Source: Allolobophora icterica | Taxonomy: Eukaryota; Annelida; Clitellata; Crassiclitellata; Lumbricidae | Length of the DNA stretch: 64,000 nt | NCBI GenBank assembly: GCA_963556255.1 | Contig: OY744613.1 | Coordinates: forward strand, 39,101,888 to 39,165,887 | Direction: 5' to 3' | In this document: positions 10,014-19,809 of the stretch, one piece after another | Layout: every line of letters starts with the position of its first letter | How positions within the stretch are numbered: the stretch's first letter is position 1 | Notes under the pieces: generated by a model | Seen by the model: the letters and a program-made list of their open reading frames with translations, nothing else | Databases searched by the model: none | What the model was told of the DNA's origin: nothing | Position numbers and translations under genes: made by a program

Positions 10014-10250
10014 TGTGGGGCGTGGTGGCTCAGTGGTAAGTTCGGCGCCTTGTGACCGGAGGGTTGCAGGTTCGAATCCCACTCTAGCCGCTGCGTACGG
10101 ACCTTGGGCAAGTCCTTCACTCGCAATTGCTCGTGGCGCTTCGGCGTGAAAATTCCGGCACAGTATCAAATGCTGTAGTCGGGAGCGCCTCTGAGTAGTA
10201 GTTGACTTCGAGAGGCGCTATAGAAATATCCGGAATGACAGACAGATACA
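10014..10250 (+). mobile_element. tRNA-headed SINE with LINE-like tail
   Basis: The head carries a perfect RNA polymerase III A box (TGGCTCAGTGG, 10026-10036) and B box (GGTTCGAATCC, 10069-10079), about the spacing of a tRNA gene. The body continues for 170 bp without tRNA folding and ends in TCGGGAGCGCCTCTGAGTAG...GAGAGGCGCTATAGAAATAT, the tail of the local LINE family, then a GACAGACAGATACAG run. This is a SINE that probably borrows LINE machinery through the shared tail, not a functional tRNA gene. Confidence 0.75.
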
Positions 10251-10254
10251 GTGT

Positions 10255-10261
10255 GTTTGGC

Positions 10262-10300
<39 letters not shown>

Positions 10301-10612
10301 CTGTGTGTTTGGCTGTGTGTTTCGGTCTGTGTTTGGCTGTGTGTTTGGCTGTGTGTGTGTGGCTGTGTTTGGCTGTGTGTGTGTGGCTGTGTTTGGCTGT
10401 GTGTGTGGTTGTGTTTGGCTGTGTGTGTTTGTTTGGTTGTTTCTGTTTGTGTGTGTGTTTGGCTGTGTGTTTGTGCGTGTTTGATTGTGTGTGTTGCTGT
10501 GTGTGTTTGACTGTGTGTTTGTGTGTGTGTTTGGCTGTATGTTTGTGTGTGTTTGGTTGTGTGTGTGTTTGGCTGTGTGTGCGCGTCCCTGTCTGTGTGC
10601 GTTTGTGTGTGG

Positions 10613-10705
<93 letters not shown>
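10255..10705 (+). repeat. TG microsatellite, degenerate then pure
   Basis: About 450 bp of TG/TGTTTGGC-type repeats, pure (TG)n from about 10612 to 10704. It generates long false ORFs in several frames. It directly follows the SINE tail, so it may have grown from it. Confidence 0.95.
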
Positions 10706-10706
<1 letters not shown>

Positions 10707-10740
10707 CCATGTTGCTGTTCGTCTGTATGTGTGTTCGTGG

Positions 10741-10813
10741 ATATGGGCCACAGGATATGGGCCTTACATGGGAATATGGGTCATATGTGGTAATATGGGC
10801 TCTATGTGCGAAT
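10741..10813 (-). repeat. Inverted copy of satellite segment 8857-8925
   Basis: Its reverse complement shares about 66 bp with 8857-8925 (ATTCGCRCATAGAGCCCATA onward) with a single visible difference, so it is a recent inverted copy rather than a random satellite unit. LTR element A is inserted 11 bp to its right. Confidence 0.75.
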
Positions 10814-10823
10814 GTATTTGTAC

Positions 10824-11255
10824 TGTCGTGGTCTACGCGGGTGCATGCATCAAGGGAAGAAAACCGACGCGTCAACAAGCTTGTTTACAACGCACGGAAA
10901 TTTCTGCAGCAAGCTGTCAACATTAATTCGGTGCATGCAACAAGGATATACGTGTTCAGTAGGACTTTCCAGGGAAAAGTACAGTGACGTCACAGAACGT
11001 TCTGGAATCCGGGAGAACTCTATATAAGATAGACCTGATGTACATTGGGGGCCTTTTGACGAAGATTTGTAAACGTTGAAACATTGATCGTATGACGTTC
11101 AATCGAGACCAGCCAACCTGTGTGCTGTCTACGATTGTGATATTTGATAGACGAGTTGACTTACTTTACACTTAATCGACTTTATTTTTAATTAAAGATC
11201 TTTTAATAGTTCCTTCGTTGGTTCGTCGTTGCGATCGAAGGAGTCGACCGCGACA
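10824..11255 (+). repeat. 5' LTR of element A
   Basis: 432 bp, TG...CA bounded. It holds a CRE palindrome, a heat-shock element and a TATA box (separate entry), with transcription expected to begin shortly after about 11050. AATTAAAG near 11190 may serve polyadenylation in the 3' copy. Confidence 0.92.
10985..11028 (+). promoter_or_regulatory. LTR promoter: CRE + heat-shock element + TATA
   Basis: TGACGTCA, a perfect cAMP-response element, lies at 10985-10992. AGAACGTTCTGGAAT at 10994-11008 fits the three-unit heat-shock factor site nGAAnnTTCnnGAAn exactly. TATATAAG follows at 11021-11028. The same cluster is intact in the 3' LTR (16949-16956, 16958-16972, about 16985). The close order of factor sites and TATA suggests a stress-responsive promoter; the binding itself is inferred. 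Confidence 0.7.
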
Positions 11256-11259
11256 TTAT

Positions 11260-11277
11260 TGGTGTCAGAAGTGGGAT
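11260..11277 (+). other. Primer-binding site, tRNA-Leu
   Basis: TGGTGTCAGAAGTGGGAT, four bases (TTAT) after the LTR, is the complement of a tRNA-Leu 3' end (CCCACTTCTGACA plus CCA, as in the CAA isoacceptor of animals). It primes minus-strand DNA synthesis. Confidence 0.8.
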
Positions 11278-11779
11278 CATCGGTGTTGGATCCGGTGAAG
11301 AAGACGCGAGCCGACGGAGGAAGGAGTCAACCCGGAGGATCAAGAGACGGTCTGTTCCAGACAGCGAGCGGATCGAGACGCCTTTCTACCGTGGGAGACG
11401 GGTGAATCGGCATACGACAGTCGGACGGACGAAGTGCGTCGTTCGGCTGAGACAGCAGAAGACAGCAGTCAACATACGGGTAAGATCCTAGGTGTTGTCG
11501 TGGCTGAGAAGGAGAAAAGAGAGTGGAGTTGCAGCCGAGTGGGAGGCAGCCATTATTTCTCTTTCAATATCTGCTGATTATTTCTTTGAAATTTGATCCA
11601 TTGTTGTGATCGAGGCCAGACTTGCGTGAGCTTGTATAGTTTTTGCGTACTTGGCGAGTGTACTTCTTTGGATACTGCATAGTTGCACTTTGGGTTGTGG
11701 AATTTTCCTTTTGTGTGGCGGGTTTGCCGCGTGGTGTCTGTTTTTTTTGTTGATTGTTGTTGACTGACTGTTTGTAAAA

Positions 11780-14479
11780 ATGGAAGCGTTGACAACAGAG
11801 ATGCAAGCGAATATTCGCAAAATGTCGTCTGAGCGCCTTAGGGTGTATCTTATGAAGGCAGGAAGGGACGAAGATGATGTTATGTCATGGGATCGAAATC
11901 AATTAATGGAAGAATGGGCCATGGAGATTGGAAAAGAGGAAGAGGAATTTAAGGGTAGTCCAATATCTCCAACAGGAGTGGATTACGAGCTGCAGAAGCG
12001 CCGTCTGGAGTTCGAAATCCGTAAATATGAAGAACAAAAGAAAGAACAAAGGGAGAAGGAAGAAAGAGAAAGGGAGGAACGGAAGGAGAAGGAAGAAAGA
12101 GAAAGGGAGGAACGGAAGGAGAAGGAAGAAAGAGAAAGGGAGGAACGGAAGGAGAAGGAAGAAAGAGAGAGGGAGGAACGGAAGGAGAAGGAAGAAAGGG
12201 AGGAAAAGAGGAGAGAGGAAGAAAAGAAGGAACGGAAAGAGAAAGAAGAAAGAGAAAAGAAGGAACGGAAAGAGAAAGAAGAAAGGGAGAGGAAGGAAAA
12301 GCAGGAAGAACGAAATGTTAGAGATTCTTTAGCAAGTCGTACTAAGCGTTATAGTGATGCCCTCAAGAATATTCTTTGGAAATTTCCTTCCGACCCTATA
12401 GAAATTCCAGGTTTCTTTGATCACTTGGATGGTTTGTTTAATGTGTATGAGGTGGATGAAGATGTTAGAGCAAAATTATTGCTAGCCATTTTAAGTGAAA
12501 GAGCTAAGGCATTAACCATGCGCCTTACTGAGGCACAGCTCCATGACTACAAATTCCTGAAGGAGTTTTTGCTACGGGAGTTTAAGATAAGCCCTTCAAA
12601 TCTTAGAGCCCGATTTTGGTCGTTGCACAAAGCATCGGACGAATCATTTACGATCTATTCATCCAAATTGCGTGTGGCTCTTATGTATTATTTGAAAAGT
12701 AGAAAGATAACTGATGAGTTTGATAAACTTGTAAGTTTATTGGTTGCGGATCGGCTTAAGGAGTCCTTGTCGAAGGCTTGTTTAGATTATATCTTGGCCC
12801 AAGAAAAAGAGGAGTGGTTGAGCTGTGAAGACATAGCTAATGCGGCTGACATTTATGTAGCGTCGCATGATGGTGGGAATGACTTAGTATGCCGTAGTCA
12901 TCCGACACCGAAGTATAACAATTGGATGAGAGGTCAACCACATGTTCAAGTCAATAACCAGACAGCTCAACCCAAGTCTCCCAAACCGGAAATAAGGGGT
13001 GAAGCCAAGATAGGTGCGAGGGTGTCTCAGGAGGAGGCCAAGGTAAAGGGTCTCTGTTTCCTATGTCATCAGAAGGGTCATATGGCAAGGGAGTGCCAGA
13101 CCAAACCAAGTTCTAAAAAGGTGAGTACTTGTATATTTGGGAACCCAACTGAAGAAGTGATCGACTTAGTTGTTGAGAAGGTCAACGTGTTGCATGAGAT
13201 ACCTGAACAGGTAAAGCAAGGGAATTTATTGGATAATTCTAAACCAATAGGGTTGGAAACTGCTGTAAGGGTATACGAGAATAGTATTGATGGATTACAA
13301 GAGAGGTCGTATATCAATGTACAGATTGAAGATCTCCCTTCTCAGCCAGCATTATCTGATTCAGGAGCAGAAATTTGTTGTATTGATAAGAAATTAATTG
13401 AGTCACTAAACTTACCCGTGATTAAACGGATTAATATAATTGGTTTTCATGGAGAAGGATGTAAGGCAGATGTAGTATACCTACAAATGAAATTAGCTAA
13501 TTCAATGGAAGGAACGACAAACATTGCGCCATCTTTGTGCGTCATGTTCGCTGCAGTCCCTGAACTAAATGAACGGGTTATTCTGACACCCCATGTTGTG
13601 GACCTATTAAGGGATAGTTCGCAATATGTAGTGATGGTAGCTGGCGTAGATCGATGTGTACAAATAAATAAAGGGGCAGAAGAAGATAACTTAGGAGTTA
13701 ATATCGAGAAAAGTAACAGCAACGAATCCTTGCCGTCAGAAGTGAATGAATATTCTCAGGAGCAACTAGTTGATGATTCAGATAATTTTCTTGATGTTGA
13801 GTCAACAGAGTTCAAGTCTGATGAGGGAGTAGCGAATAATGATACTTTATTGCGTGAGCAACAGAATTGTCACAATCTTAATTCTTGCTGGCAACAAGCG
13901 AGACAGAATAAAAATAATTTCTTTATAGATAATAACCTCCTGTACCACAAAGGGGAAATTATGGGACATAAGGTTAATCAATTATGTTTACCGGAAGATA
14001 GAATCGAGGTTGTCTTGCGAGTAGCACACGATGCCCCATGTGCTGGGCACATGGCTTTTAAGGCAACGAGAGCCAGGATCAAATTAAACTTTTGGTTTCC
14101 AAGAATGGATGAGAGGATTCGCGAATATTGTGCGTCTTGTCAAATTTGTCAACTAAGAACTCCAGTTAAAGTGGCAGATCGAGTCCCGATCACTCCTATT
14201 CCGAGGGCGGATGAACTCTGTTTTAACCATCTAAATATGGATTGTATTGGCCCTATGGTAGTGACTGGAGAATCCAACAAATCGAAACCCCAGTACAATT
14301 ATGCTCTGGTTCTGGTGGACAAATTTTCTCGTTGGCCGATGGCGTATCCTCTTAGATCGCTGAATGCAAAGGGAGTTTGTGAAGCTCTGTTGCAAGTTTT
14401 TACAACTTTTACTATTCCAAGGATCATCAGTTCTGATTGTGGTACCAACGAAAGAATTCTTGCGGCGAATGGGTTGTAG
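11780..14479 (+). CDS. Element A gag-protease-integrase (integrase truncated)
   Basis: 899 codons from the ATG 524 bp after the LTR. Order: conserved N-terminal segment (MEALTTEMQANIRKMSSERL), a charged coiled coil with four 12-residue repeats of EEREREERKEKE type (about residues 88-135), a capsid region related to SCAN-like Gmr1 capsids (about 178-360), a CCHC zinc knuckle CFLCHQKGHMAREC (about 424-437), an aspartic protease with ALSDSGAEI (about 520-528), an integrase HHCC domain (HDAPCAGH ... CASCQIC), the first catalytic Asp in NMDCIGP (about 819) and the second in SDCGTN (about 886). The frame then shifts and stops at 14479, before the catalytic Glu. It may still yield Gag and protease. 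Confidence 0.85.
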   Translation: MEALTTEMQANIRKMSSERLRVYLMKAGRDEDDVMSWDRNQLMEEWAMEIGKEEEEFKGSPISPTGVDYELQKRRLEFEIRKYEEQKKEQREKEEREREERKEKEEREREERKEKEEREREERKEKEEREREERKEKEEREEKRREEEKKERKEKEEREKKERKEKEERERKEKQEERNVRDSLASRTKRYSDALKNILWKFPSDPIEIPGFFDHLDGLFNVYEVDEDVRAKLLLAILSERAKALTMRLTEAQLHDYKFLKEFLLREFKISPSNLRARFWSLHKASDESFTIYSSKLRVALMYYLKSRKITDEFDKLVSLLVADRLKESLSKACLDYILAQEKEEWLSCEDIANAADIYVASHDGGNDLVCRSHPTPKYNNWMRGQPHVQVNNQTAQPKSPKPEIRGEAKIGARVSQEEAKVKGLCFLCHQKGHMARECQTKPSSKKVSTCIFGNPTEEVIDLVVEKVNVLHEIPEQVKQGNLLDNSKPIGLETAVRVYENSIDGLQERSYINVQIEDLPSQPALSDSGAEICCIDKKLIESLNLPVIKRINIIGFHGEGCKADVVYLQMKLANSMEGTTNIAPSLCVMFAAVPELNERVILTPHVVDLLRDSSQYVVMVAGVDRCVQINKGAEEDNLGVNIEKSNSNESLPSEVNEYSQEQLVDDSDNFLDVESTEFKSDEGVANNDTLLREQQNCHNLNSCWQQARQNKNNFFIDNNLLYHKGEIMGHKVNQLCLPEDRIEVVLRVAHDAPCAGHMAFKATRARIKLNFWFPRMDERIREYCASCQICQLRTPVKVADRVPITPIPRADELCFNHLNMDCIGPMVVTGESNKSKPQYNYALVLVDKFSRWPMAYPLRSLNAKGVCEALLQVFTTFTIPRIISSDCGTNERILAANGL

Positions 14480-16592
14480 TCCCAGATTTAATACCCCTGG
14501 ACATCCTGAGGCAGCTGGATTGGTTGAAAGATGCAACCAAAGCTTGAAAACCATGATCTTTAAGCTTGCTCAATCTGATCCTCGTGGATGGCACCAATTG
14601 TTACCGTTTGTTCTGTGGAGCCTTAGAGAAAAACCTTCAGGCACGACTCATATTTCGCCATTCACTATGGTTTATGGAACTCTTCCTCGGGGTCCACTTA
14701 GTGTGTTGAAGGAATCGTGGGCTGGCGAACGAAAAGTACCTCTTAACTTAGGTAAATCACCCGAAGAGTATCTCCAATCACTGAAGGAAAACCTCGAATT
14801 CGCGAAAGTTTATGCAGATTACTATAGTGATATAGAAACAAAGCGGTATGCAGATTATTATAACTTGCGTAGTACTGACAGAAAATACGAAGTTGGAGAT
14901 AAAGTAGCAGTATTAGCACCAGATTTTGGTAGTTCTAAATTTTATAGTCGATGGCAAGGACCTGCTACCGTAGTCAAGGTTAAATCCCCATATTCTTATA
15001 TAGTAGAAATAGAGGGAAAACAAAGACATTTACACGCAAATAAGATCAAGCGATACCATGAACGACTCGAACAAGCGATGATCAATAGCTATTCAGTAAT
15101 TGTTGATCAAGATGAAGAATTTGGTATAGTAGAGGTTGTAGATCAGGAAGAACGTGAACAAATAAGTCCGAGTAAGCGAATTGATCCTCTGATTATAGCG
15201 CATCTTTCGCAAGAGGAACAGAAGCAACTTTTTGAAGTTTTGGATCGGCACACGGCAGTATTTGTGGATAAACCTGGGTATTGTCCAGTATTAGAACATG
15301 AAATTAAGATAACTCATGATTTCACTCCTAAGCGTTTAAGGGCATATAAAGTACCTGAGCTACTTAAACCTGAAGTACAACGCCAGATAGAAGAAATGTT
15401 GGCATTAGACATCATTCGACCATCGAAAAGTGAAATGGCCAGTCCGGTAGTTTGCGTTTTAAAGGGACCCAAAGGTCAAAATGGCGTTCGATTGGCAATT
15501 GATTATCGCCATGTTAACAAATATTCTCTAGGTGATTGTTACCCGACCCCAGACATTGCTGACGTCTTACAAAAGGTGGGACGGGCAAAGTTTATTAGTG
15601 TTTTCGACGCGAAATCGGGGTATTGGCAAATTCCAGTTCGGAAAGAACATCGATGGCTTACGGCATTCGTATGTGATGCAGGACTTTTTGAGTTCACAAG
15701 AATGCCGTTTGGACTCAAGTCCGCTAGCAATACCTTTATTCGTGCTATGACCCAAGTTTTACATCCAGTGCGAAGTTTTACCGAACCATTCGTCGATGAT
15801 ATGGCAGTGGTTTCAATGAATTGGAATGACCATTTAGAACATCTAGAGAAATTCTTGCAAACTATTGAGGAAGCAGGACTCACTTTGAATTTAAGAAAAT
15901 GTAATTTTGCACAAAACAAAATAAAGTTTGTTGGCCATATAGTAGGGTCAGGTTGTATTGAACCTGATCCAGGTAAGATCGCTACGATCAATGATATCCA
16001 TCCTCCAACAACAAAGAAAGAAGTTAGAAAGGTTATGGGTTTTTTCAGTTATTTTCGAAATTTTATACCTGCTTTAGCTGAAAAAGCACGGATAATAACT
16101 GATTTGACACGAGATAACATACCTACGAAGGTGCCTTGGGAGCAAAAGCATCAAGAAGCACTAGATAAGTTAAAGGATGATCTCAGTAAAGCTACACAGT
16201 TGCATACCATTGATTTCACTAAGGAATTTGGTTTAAGTGTTGACGCAAGTGCCACCGCGGTCGGGTGTTGCTTGTTTCAGTGGACCGAAGAAGGTCAAGA
16301 AAAACCAATTGCTTTTGCTAGTCTTAAACTTACAGATACACAGATGCATTGGTCTACAATTGAGAGAGAGGCTTTCGCAGTAATTTGGGCACTTAAACGA
16401 TTCAAGTCATGGATATTCTTATCAAAGATAATCATTTATTCAGATCATAATCCTTTGTCTTATCTCACAGATGCAAGCCCTAAGAGTGCGAAACTGACTC
16501 GTTGGGCGTTAGCATTGCAAGAGTTTAACGTGGACTTTCGATATCGTCCTGGACGTCAGAACACGGTGGCTGATTTCCTCTCTCGGTTGTGA
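14447..16592 (+). CDS. Element A integrase C-terminus, reverse transcriptase, RNase H (displaced frame)
   Basis: Homology resumes in another frame about 12 bases after the second catalytic Asp codon. Compared with element B some residues between the Asp box and the EFL helix are missing, so a short deletion is likely, not a programmed shift. The frame carries the catalytic Glu in GLVERCNQ, a GPY/F-type C-terminal module (SRWQGPATVVKVKSPYSY), then RT with LAIDYRHVN, SVFDAKSGYWQIP and FVDD (15789-15800), and RNase H with SVDASATAVGCC and IYSDHNPLSYL, ending TAG/TGA after FLSRL. RT and RNase H look intact but cannot be made as one polyprotein with Gag. The open frame itself begins at 14364. Confidence 0.85.
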
Positions 16593-16773
16593 CTCGGATG
16601 GTGAAGGGGGGAAATGGCCCGACACACAAGGATCGAGCCCGCAAATTGTGTGGATAAGTTGACTAACTGATGTGTTTTGTTTTGGTTGTATATGCTGTAT
16701 CGAGATGGAGTCTGGAGGCCCGGCTTGATCGTGATGACCCGTTCGGGATGGTGCTGAAGACGTGTCATCATCT

Positions 16774-16787
16774 GAGGGCGGAGGGAA
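16774..16787 (+). other. Polypurine tract of element A
   Basis: GAGGGCGGAGGGAA abuts the 3' LTR directly, the expected position for plus-strand priming. Confidence 0.75.
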
Positions 16788-17219
16788 TGTCGTGGTCTAC
16801 ACGGGTGCATGCATCAAGGGAAGAAAACCGACGCGTCAACAAGCTTGTTTACAACGCACGGAAATTTCTGCAGCAAGCTGTCAACATTAATTCGGTGCAT
16901 GCAACAAGGATATACGTGTTCAGTAGGACTTTCCAGGGAAAAGTACAGTGACGTCACAGAACGTTCTGGAATCCGGGAGAACTCTATATAAGATAGACCT
17001 GATGTACATTGGGGGCCTTTTGACGAAGATTTGTAAACGTTGAAACATTGATCGTATGACGTTCAATCGAGACCAGCCAACCTGTGTGCTGTCTACGATT
17101 GTGATATTTGATAGACGAGTTGACTTACTTTACACTTAATCGACTTTATTTTTAATTAAAGATCTTTTAATAGTTCCTTCGTTGGTTCGTCGTTGCGATC
17201 GAAGGAGTCGACCGCGACA
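16788..17219 (+). repeat. 3' LTR of element A
   Basis: 432 bp, equal in length to the 5' LTR and differing from it at one visible base (16801). It retains the CRE, heat-shock element and TATA box, so it could drive transcription into the flanking intron toward 17220 and onward. Confidence 0.92.
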
Positions 17220-17695
17220 TGTACGTACGTGTTTCCCTGCACGTACGTACGTATGTATGGAGGTGTATTCGGATGGTCGACTGTGGGCGTGTATGCAATG
17301 CATGCACAATGCGTCTATGAAGCGTAATCCACTTGGCATATATAGGAGCGACTGAAAACAGATAAGCCGATTTCACTGGTCCACTTTAATCTGCACGCCT
17401 TAAGGACAACAGATTGCAGGTTTGAGGTAGGCTTTCTCACTGCTGCATCCATCCGTTGCTCTGATGGGAGCGACTTTGCCTCTGCGGACGGAGGAGGCCT
17501 ACAAGGAAGAGGAGGAGAAGGACGAGTTCTAGATACGGGCCGCTGTGGACAGCGGCGTATCACGAGGAAGTGTTTCCTTTTTCCGACAGAATGTCAATAT
17601 TTGCGGATTTGGCGATGGCAAGCGATGCCTCAGAATGATTTATGAAACTATAGCTGTTTCCGAATCGCACAGAAGTAATCCGTAGAAACAATTGC

Positions 17696-17899
17696 TCTGT
17701 TAATTAAGTAATGACCTATTAATTAATGGCCTATTAATTGATTAATTAATTGACCTAATTGGCTCAAAGGCTTAATTAATCCACTACTTGCGTAAGTACA
17801 TTATCAGTAGACTCCACGCCCCCGCCATTCGCAAGCATACGCAAGCACATGCATTTCGGTTACCCCTCCCCTCCATGAGTGCGAAATATATGGATGGCT
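17696..17899 (-). repeat. Inverted copy of the GGGGCCATCC/TTAATTAGGCC repeat
   Basis: The reverse complement begins GAGCCATCCATATATTTCGC and ends in GTGGATTAATTAAGCC...AATAGGCCATTAATTAA, matching 1351-1790 in order. 17225-17695 holds nothing I recognise apart from ACGTACGT runs next to the LTR. Confidence 0.5.
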
Positions 17900-18189
17900 C
17901 TAACAAGACTTCAAAGAATCAGTCATGATCGACGAGGGCTCAGAGATAGCAATACAGCCTTCCCACTACGAGGATTATCGTAATGAAGTCAAAACAATGA
18001 CCGATCTGAAATAAAAGGGAATTTGCTGAAAATAACTTACTAACCTAGAATGCGCAGAGTAAAATTTTGAGTCCTAGTTAAAATGTACAATCCGCGGAAA
18101 CTCATCTGCTACCTCCAGTTTGTCATTCTCGCTCTTCTATGCCCTCCTCACTGAACTCCTCATCGCCTCACGTGTCTCTACTACCTTTC

Positions 18190-18360
18190 CTCGTCCTCTC
18201 TTCCAAATATATTTCAAGGAAACTGCTCAGAGGCGCTCCCAGTCCACCCTGGCGAAAGAGAACACTCTGTAGAAAAGAGAAGAAAGAAAGCGGTGGACGA
18301 GTCTCGAGGAAGAGACCGCAGCTCAGGAGGAAGCCCATTCCTAGTTGAAACGATTATCGA
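18190..18360 (-). pseudogene. LINE ORF C-terminal fragment
   Basis: The minus strand reads RNGLPPELRSLPRDS and then a degraded SPGWTGSASEQ tail, the usual end of CR1/L2-type ORF2 proteins (WNGLPxxLR...). It is only a short 3' piece. Confidence 0.6.
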
Positions 18361-18364
18361 AGAA

Positions 18365-18835
18365 AATATACCGACGCACAAAAGAACTAATACTAGGCGG
18401 CCTTGGGTGACACTCGAGGCTAAAAAAGAAAGAAGGCGAAGATTGTAAGAATTCTTTTTCAAGTTGAAGAGTGAAATTATGAATGGAGTTGATTGTGAGA
18501 GTGCTAGAAGACTTGAGAATTTAAGTATCAAGTGTGCGAATGTAAGGAATATCTGCAATAATACAAACAAGAAAGTATTGATAAGCTTTGACCCGAAGAT
18601 ATTGAGGATTGCAGAGGAGTTTCTACAACCATGTTGGAATTAAACAGAGTAAGAAACAAAGAATAGAACCATTTATAAAGGAAGAGGGAAATGGAAAAGT
18701 TATTGTGTATGATGTGGAAGCTGCTGAAGTACTCGATAAATATTTCAGCTTATTGTTAACTTTGGAAGGATTAGGAAACATCCCTGGGCCCATTCATATT
18801 TTAGACAGTGGTAGTGGTGGAAACAAACAGTAATT
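18365..18835 (+). pseudogene. LINE linker fragment between endonuclease and RT
   Basis: Plus-strand pieces read KKERRRRL, then RIEPFIKEEGNGKVIVYD and AAEVLDKYFSLLL, the pattern (gPLkdedGklitdd...AevLNkyF) that precedes the RT domain in many LINEs. Several frame breaks. It is in the opposite orientation to the adjoining fragment, so a different insertion. Confidence 0.55.
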
Positions 18836-19800
18836 TACAGTGTTATGCGTGCAGTAGTATTAAAGTAAGTGATTTCTGTAATGCCGTGTTTCAATTTTTG
18901 ATTACAATGAATATTCTTAAAATAGTTAAAGGCTGTTTTTTTTTAGCTTTTACTGTACTACAATCCGACAATTACAGTTCATTTCGATAACTTTGACTTG
19001 CATCTTTGTTGAGCAGATGTAACTACATACAAAATTCTACCAGCAGCTAACGCTTCGACTTCAAATGCATATTTGCATCTGGAAGCTTCTTCATCTCTAC
19101 TATTGAAACCATCTCCAAATTTTACCCCGATAGTTAGCATTCACTCAACGTTTTTCGACTGAGAGTGGGACCAGAGGAAGTGAACCAATGTTCGAGGTGG
19201 TGAAGGAGTAATAGTATATTGTGATCATCGGTTCAAAGGCAACTCATAGGCCAATGCGAGTGACAGCACTTACTTTCCATTTCTCCGCGAAGCTGCGAAT
19301 GCGATTTCAAATGGCAAGTAGTGCAGTTGCAATGTAATGGCATTTGCAGTAGGCGGATTTGAAAGGAAGAAGTAGGCTGCGAAATGAGAGGTGATTATCG
19401 GGTGAGTGGCTTCACCTATGCTGAAGTGTGCAAATGTTTGTGCACTACGGGGTTGAAGGCGACTTTATTGGGTTCACACCAGAAGCCAAACTTACAAGTC
19501 CAAAATTTGATAAATCGCATAGGCCGATCAGATTTTGTTGGAAAATACCAAATTTAGTTGACATAAACCACGAAAATTAGCCAAAAGTCCTCAAGGGACT
19601 GGTATAGAAACGCCAAATTGCGCCACATCTTATAGCTGTGAAGTTTCACACAAGATATTATAGTCAAACTTTGTTTCTTTTCTGACAATAGAAATGCGCA
19701 GAATTTGATCAGTGGCAAACTAAGTTTAGGCCTACTATTCACCATAGTTTATACTGATGGTCACGTGTGCTGTTTGATGCGATTCACCCCGGCTGTACAT
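18836..19800. other. Intronic sequence without recognised features
   Basis: No ORF, RNA gene, inverted repeat or homology to other parts of the window was noticed here. Composition is AT-rich, like other introns of the locus. Confidence 0.4.
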
Positions 19801-19809
19801 TTATGAAAG

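Larger units (their letters stand above)
10824..17219 (+). mobile_element. Gmr1-like Ty3/gypsy LTR retrotransposon A
   Basis: A 6,396-bp element with LTRs of 432 bp each (10824-11255, 16788-17219) bounded by TGTCG...CGACA and flanked by the 5-bp target duplication TGTAC (10819-10823 and 17220-17224). Internal order: leader, gag with zinc knuckle, protease, integrase, then reverse transcriptase and RNase H. Integrase ahead of RT is the arrangement known from Gmr1-type gypsy elements of deuterostomes. The LTRs differ at one base that I can see (G at 10837 against A at 16801, at a CpG), so insertion is recent. The integrase frame is broken (see ORF entries). No env gene. Confidence 0.9.

Noticed and set aside
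10014..10090. Functional tRNA gene
   Set aside because: A and B boxes are perfect, but the surrounding sequence does not give an acceptor stem or anticodon arm and continues into a LINE-like tail, so it is a SINE head.
10117..10987. Long Thr/His and Cys/Val ORFs on both strands
   Set aside because: They are translations of the TG/CA microsatellite with flanking SINE and satellite; no codon structure beyond the repeat.
14364..14480. Programmed frameshift shared by both LTR elements
   Set aside because: The breaks lie at different domain positions, and element A also lacks residues there, so a common recoding site is unlikely.
16593..16787. Envelope gene in element A
   Set aside because: Fewer than 200 bp separate the RNase H stop from the 3' LTR, and element B has about 116 bp; no room for env.
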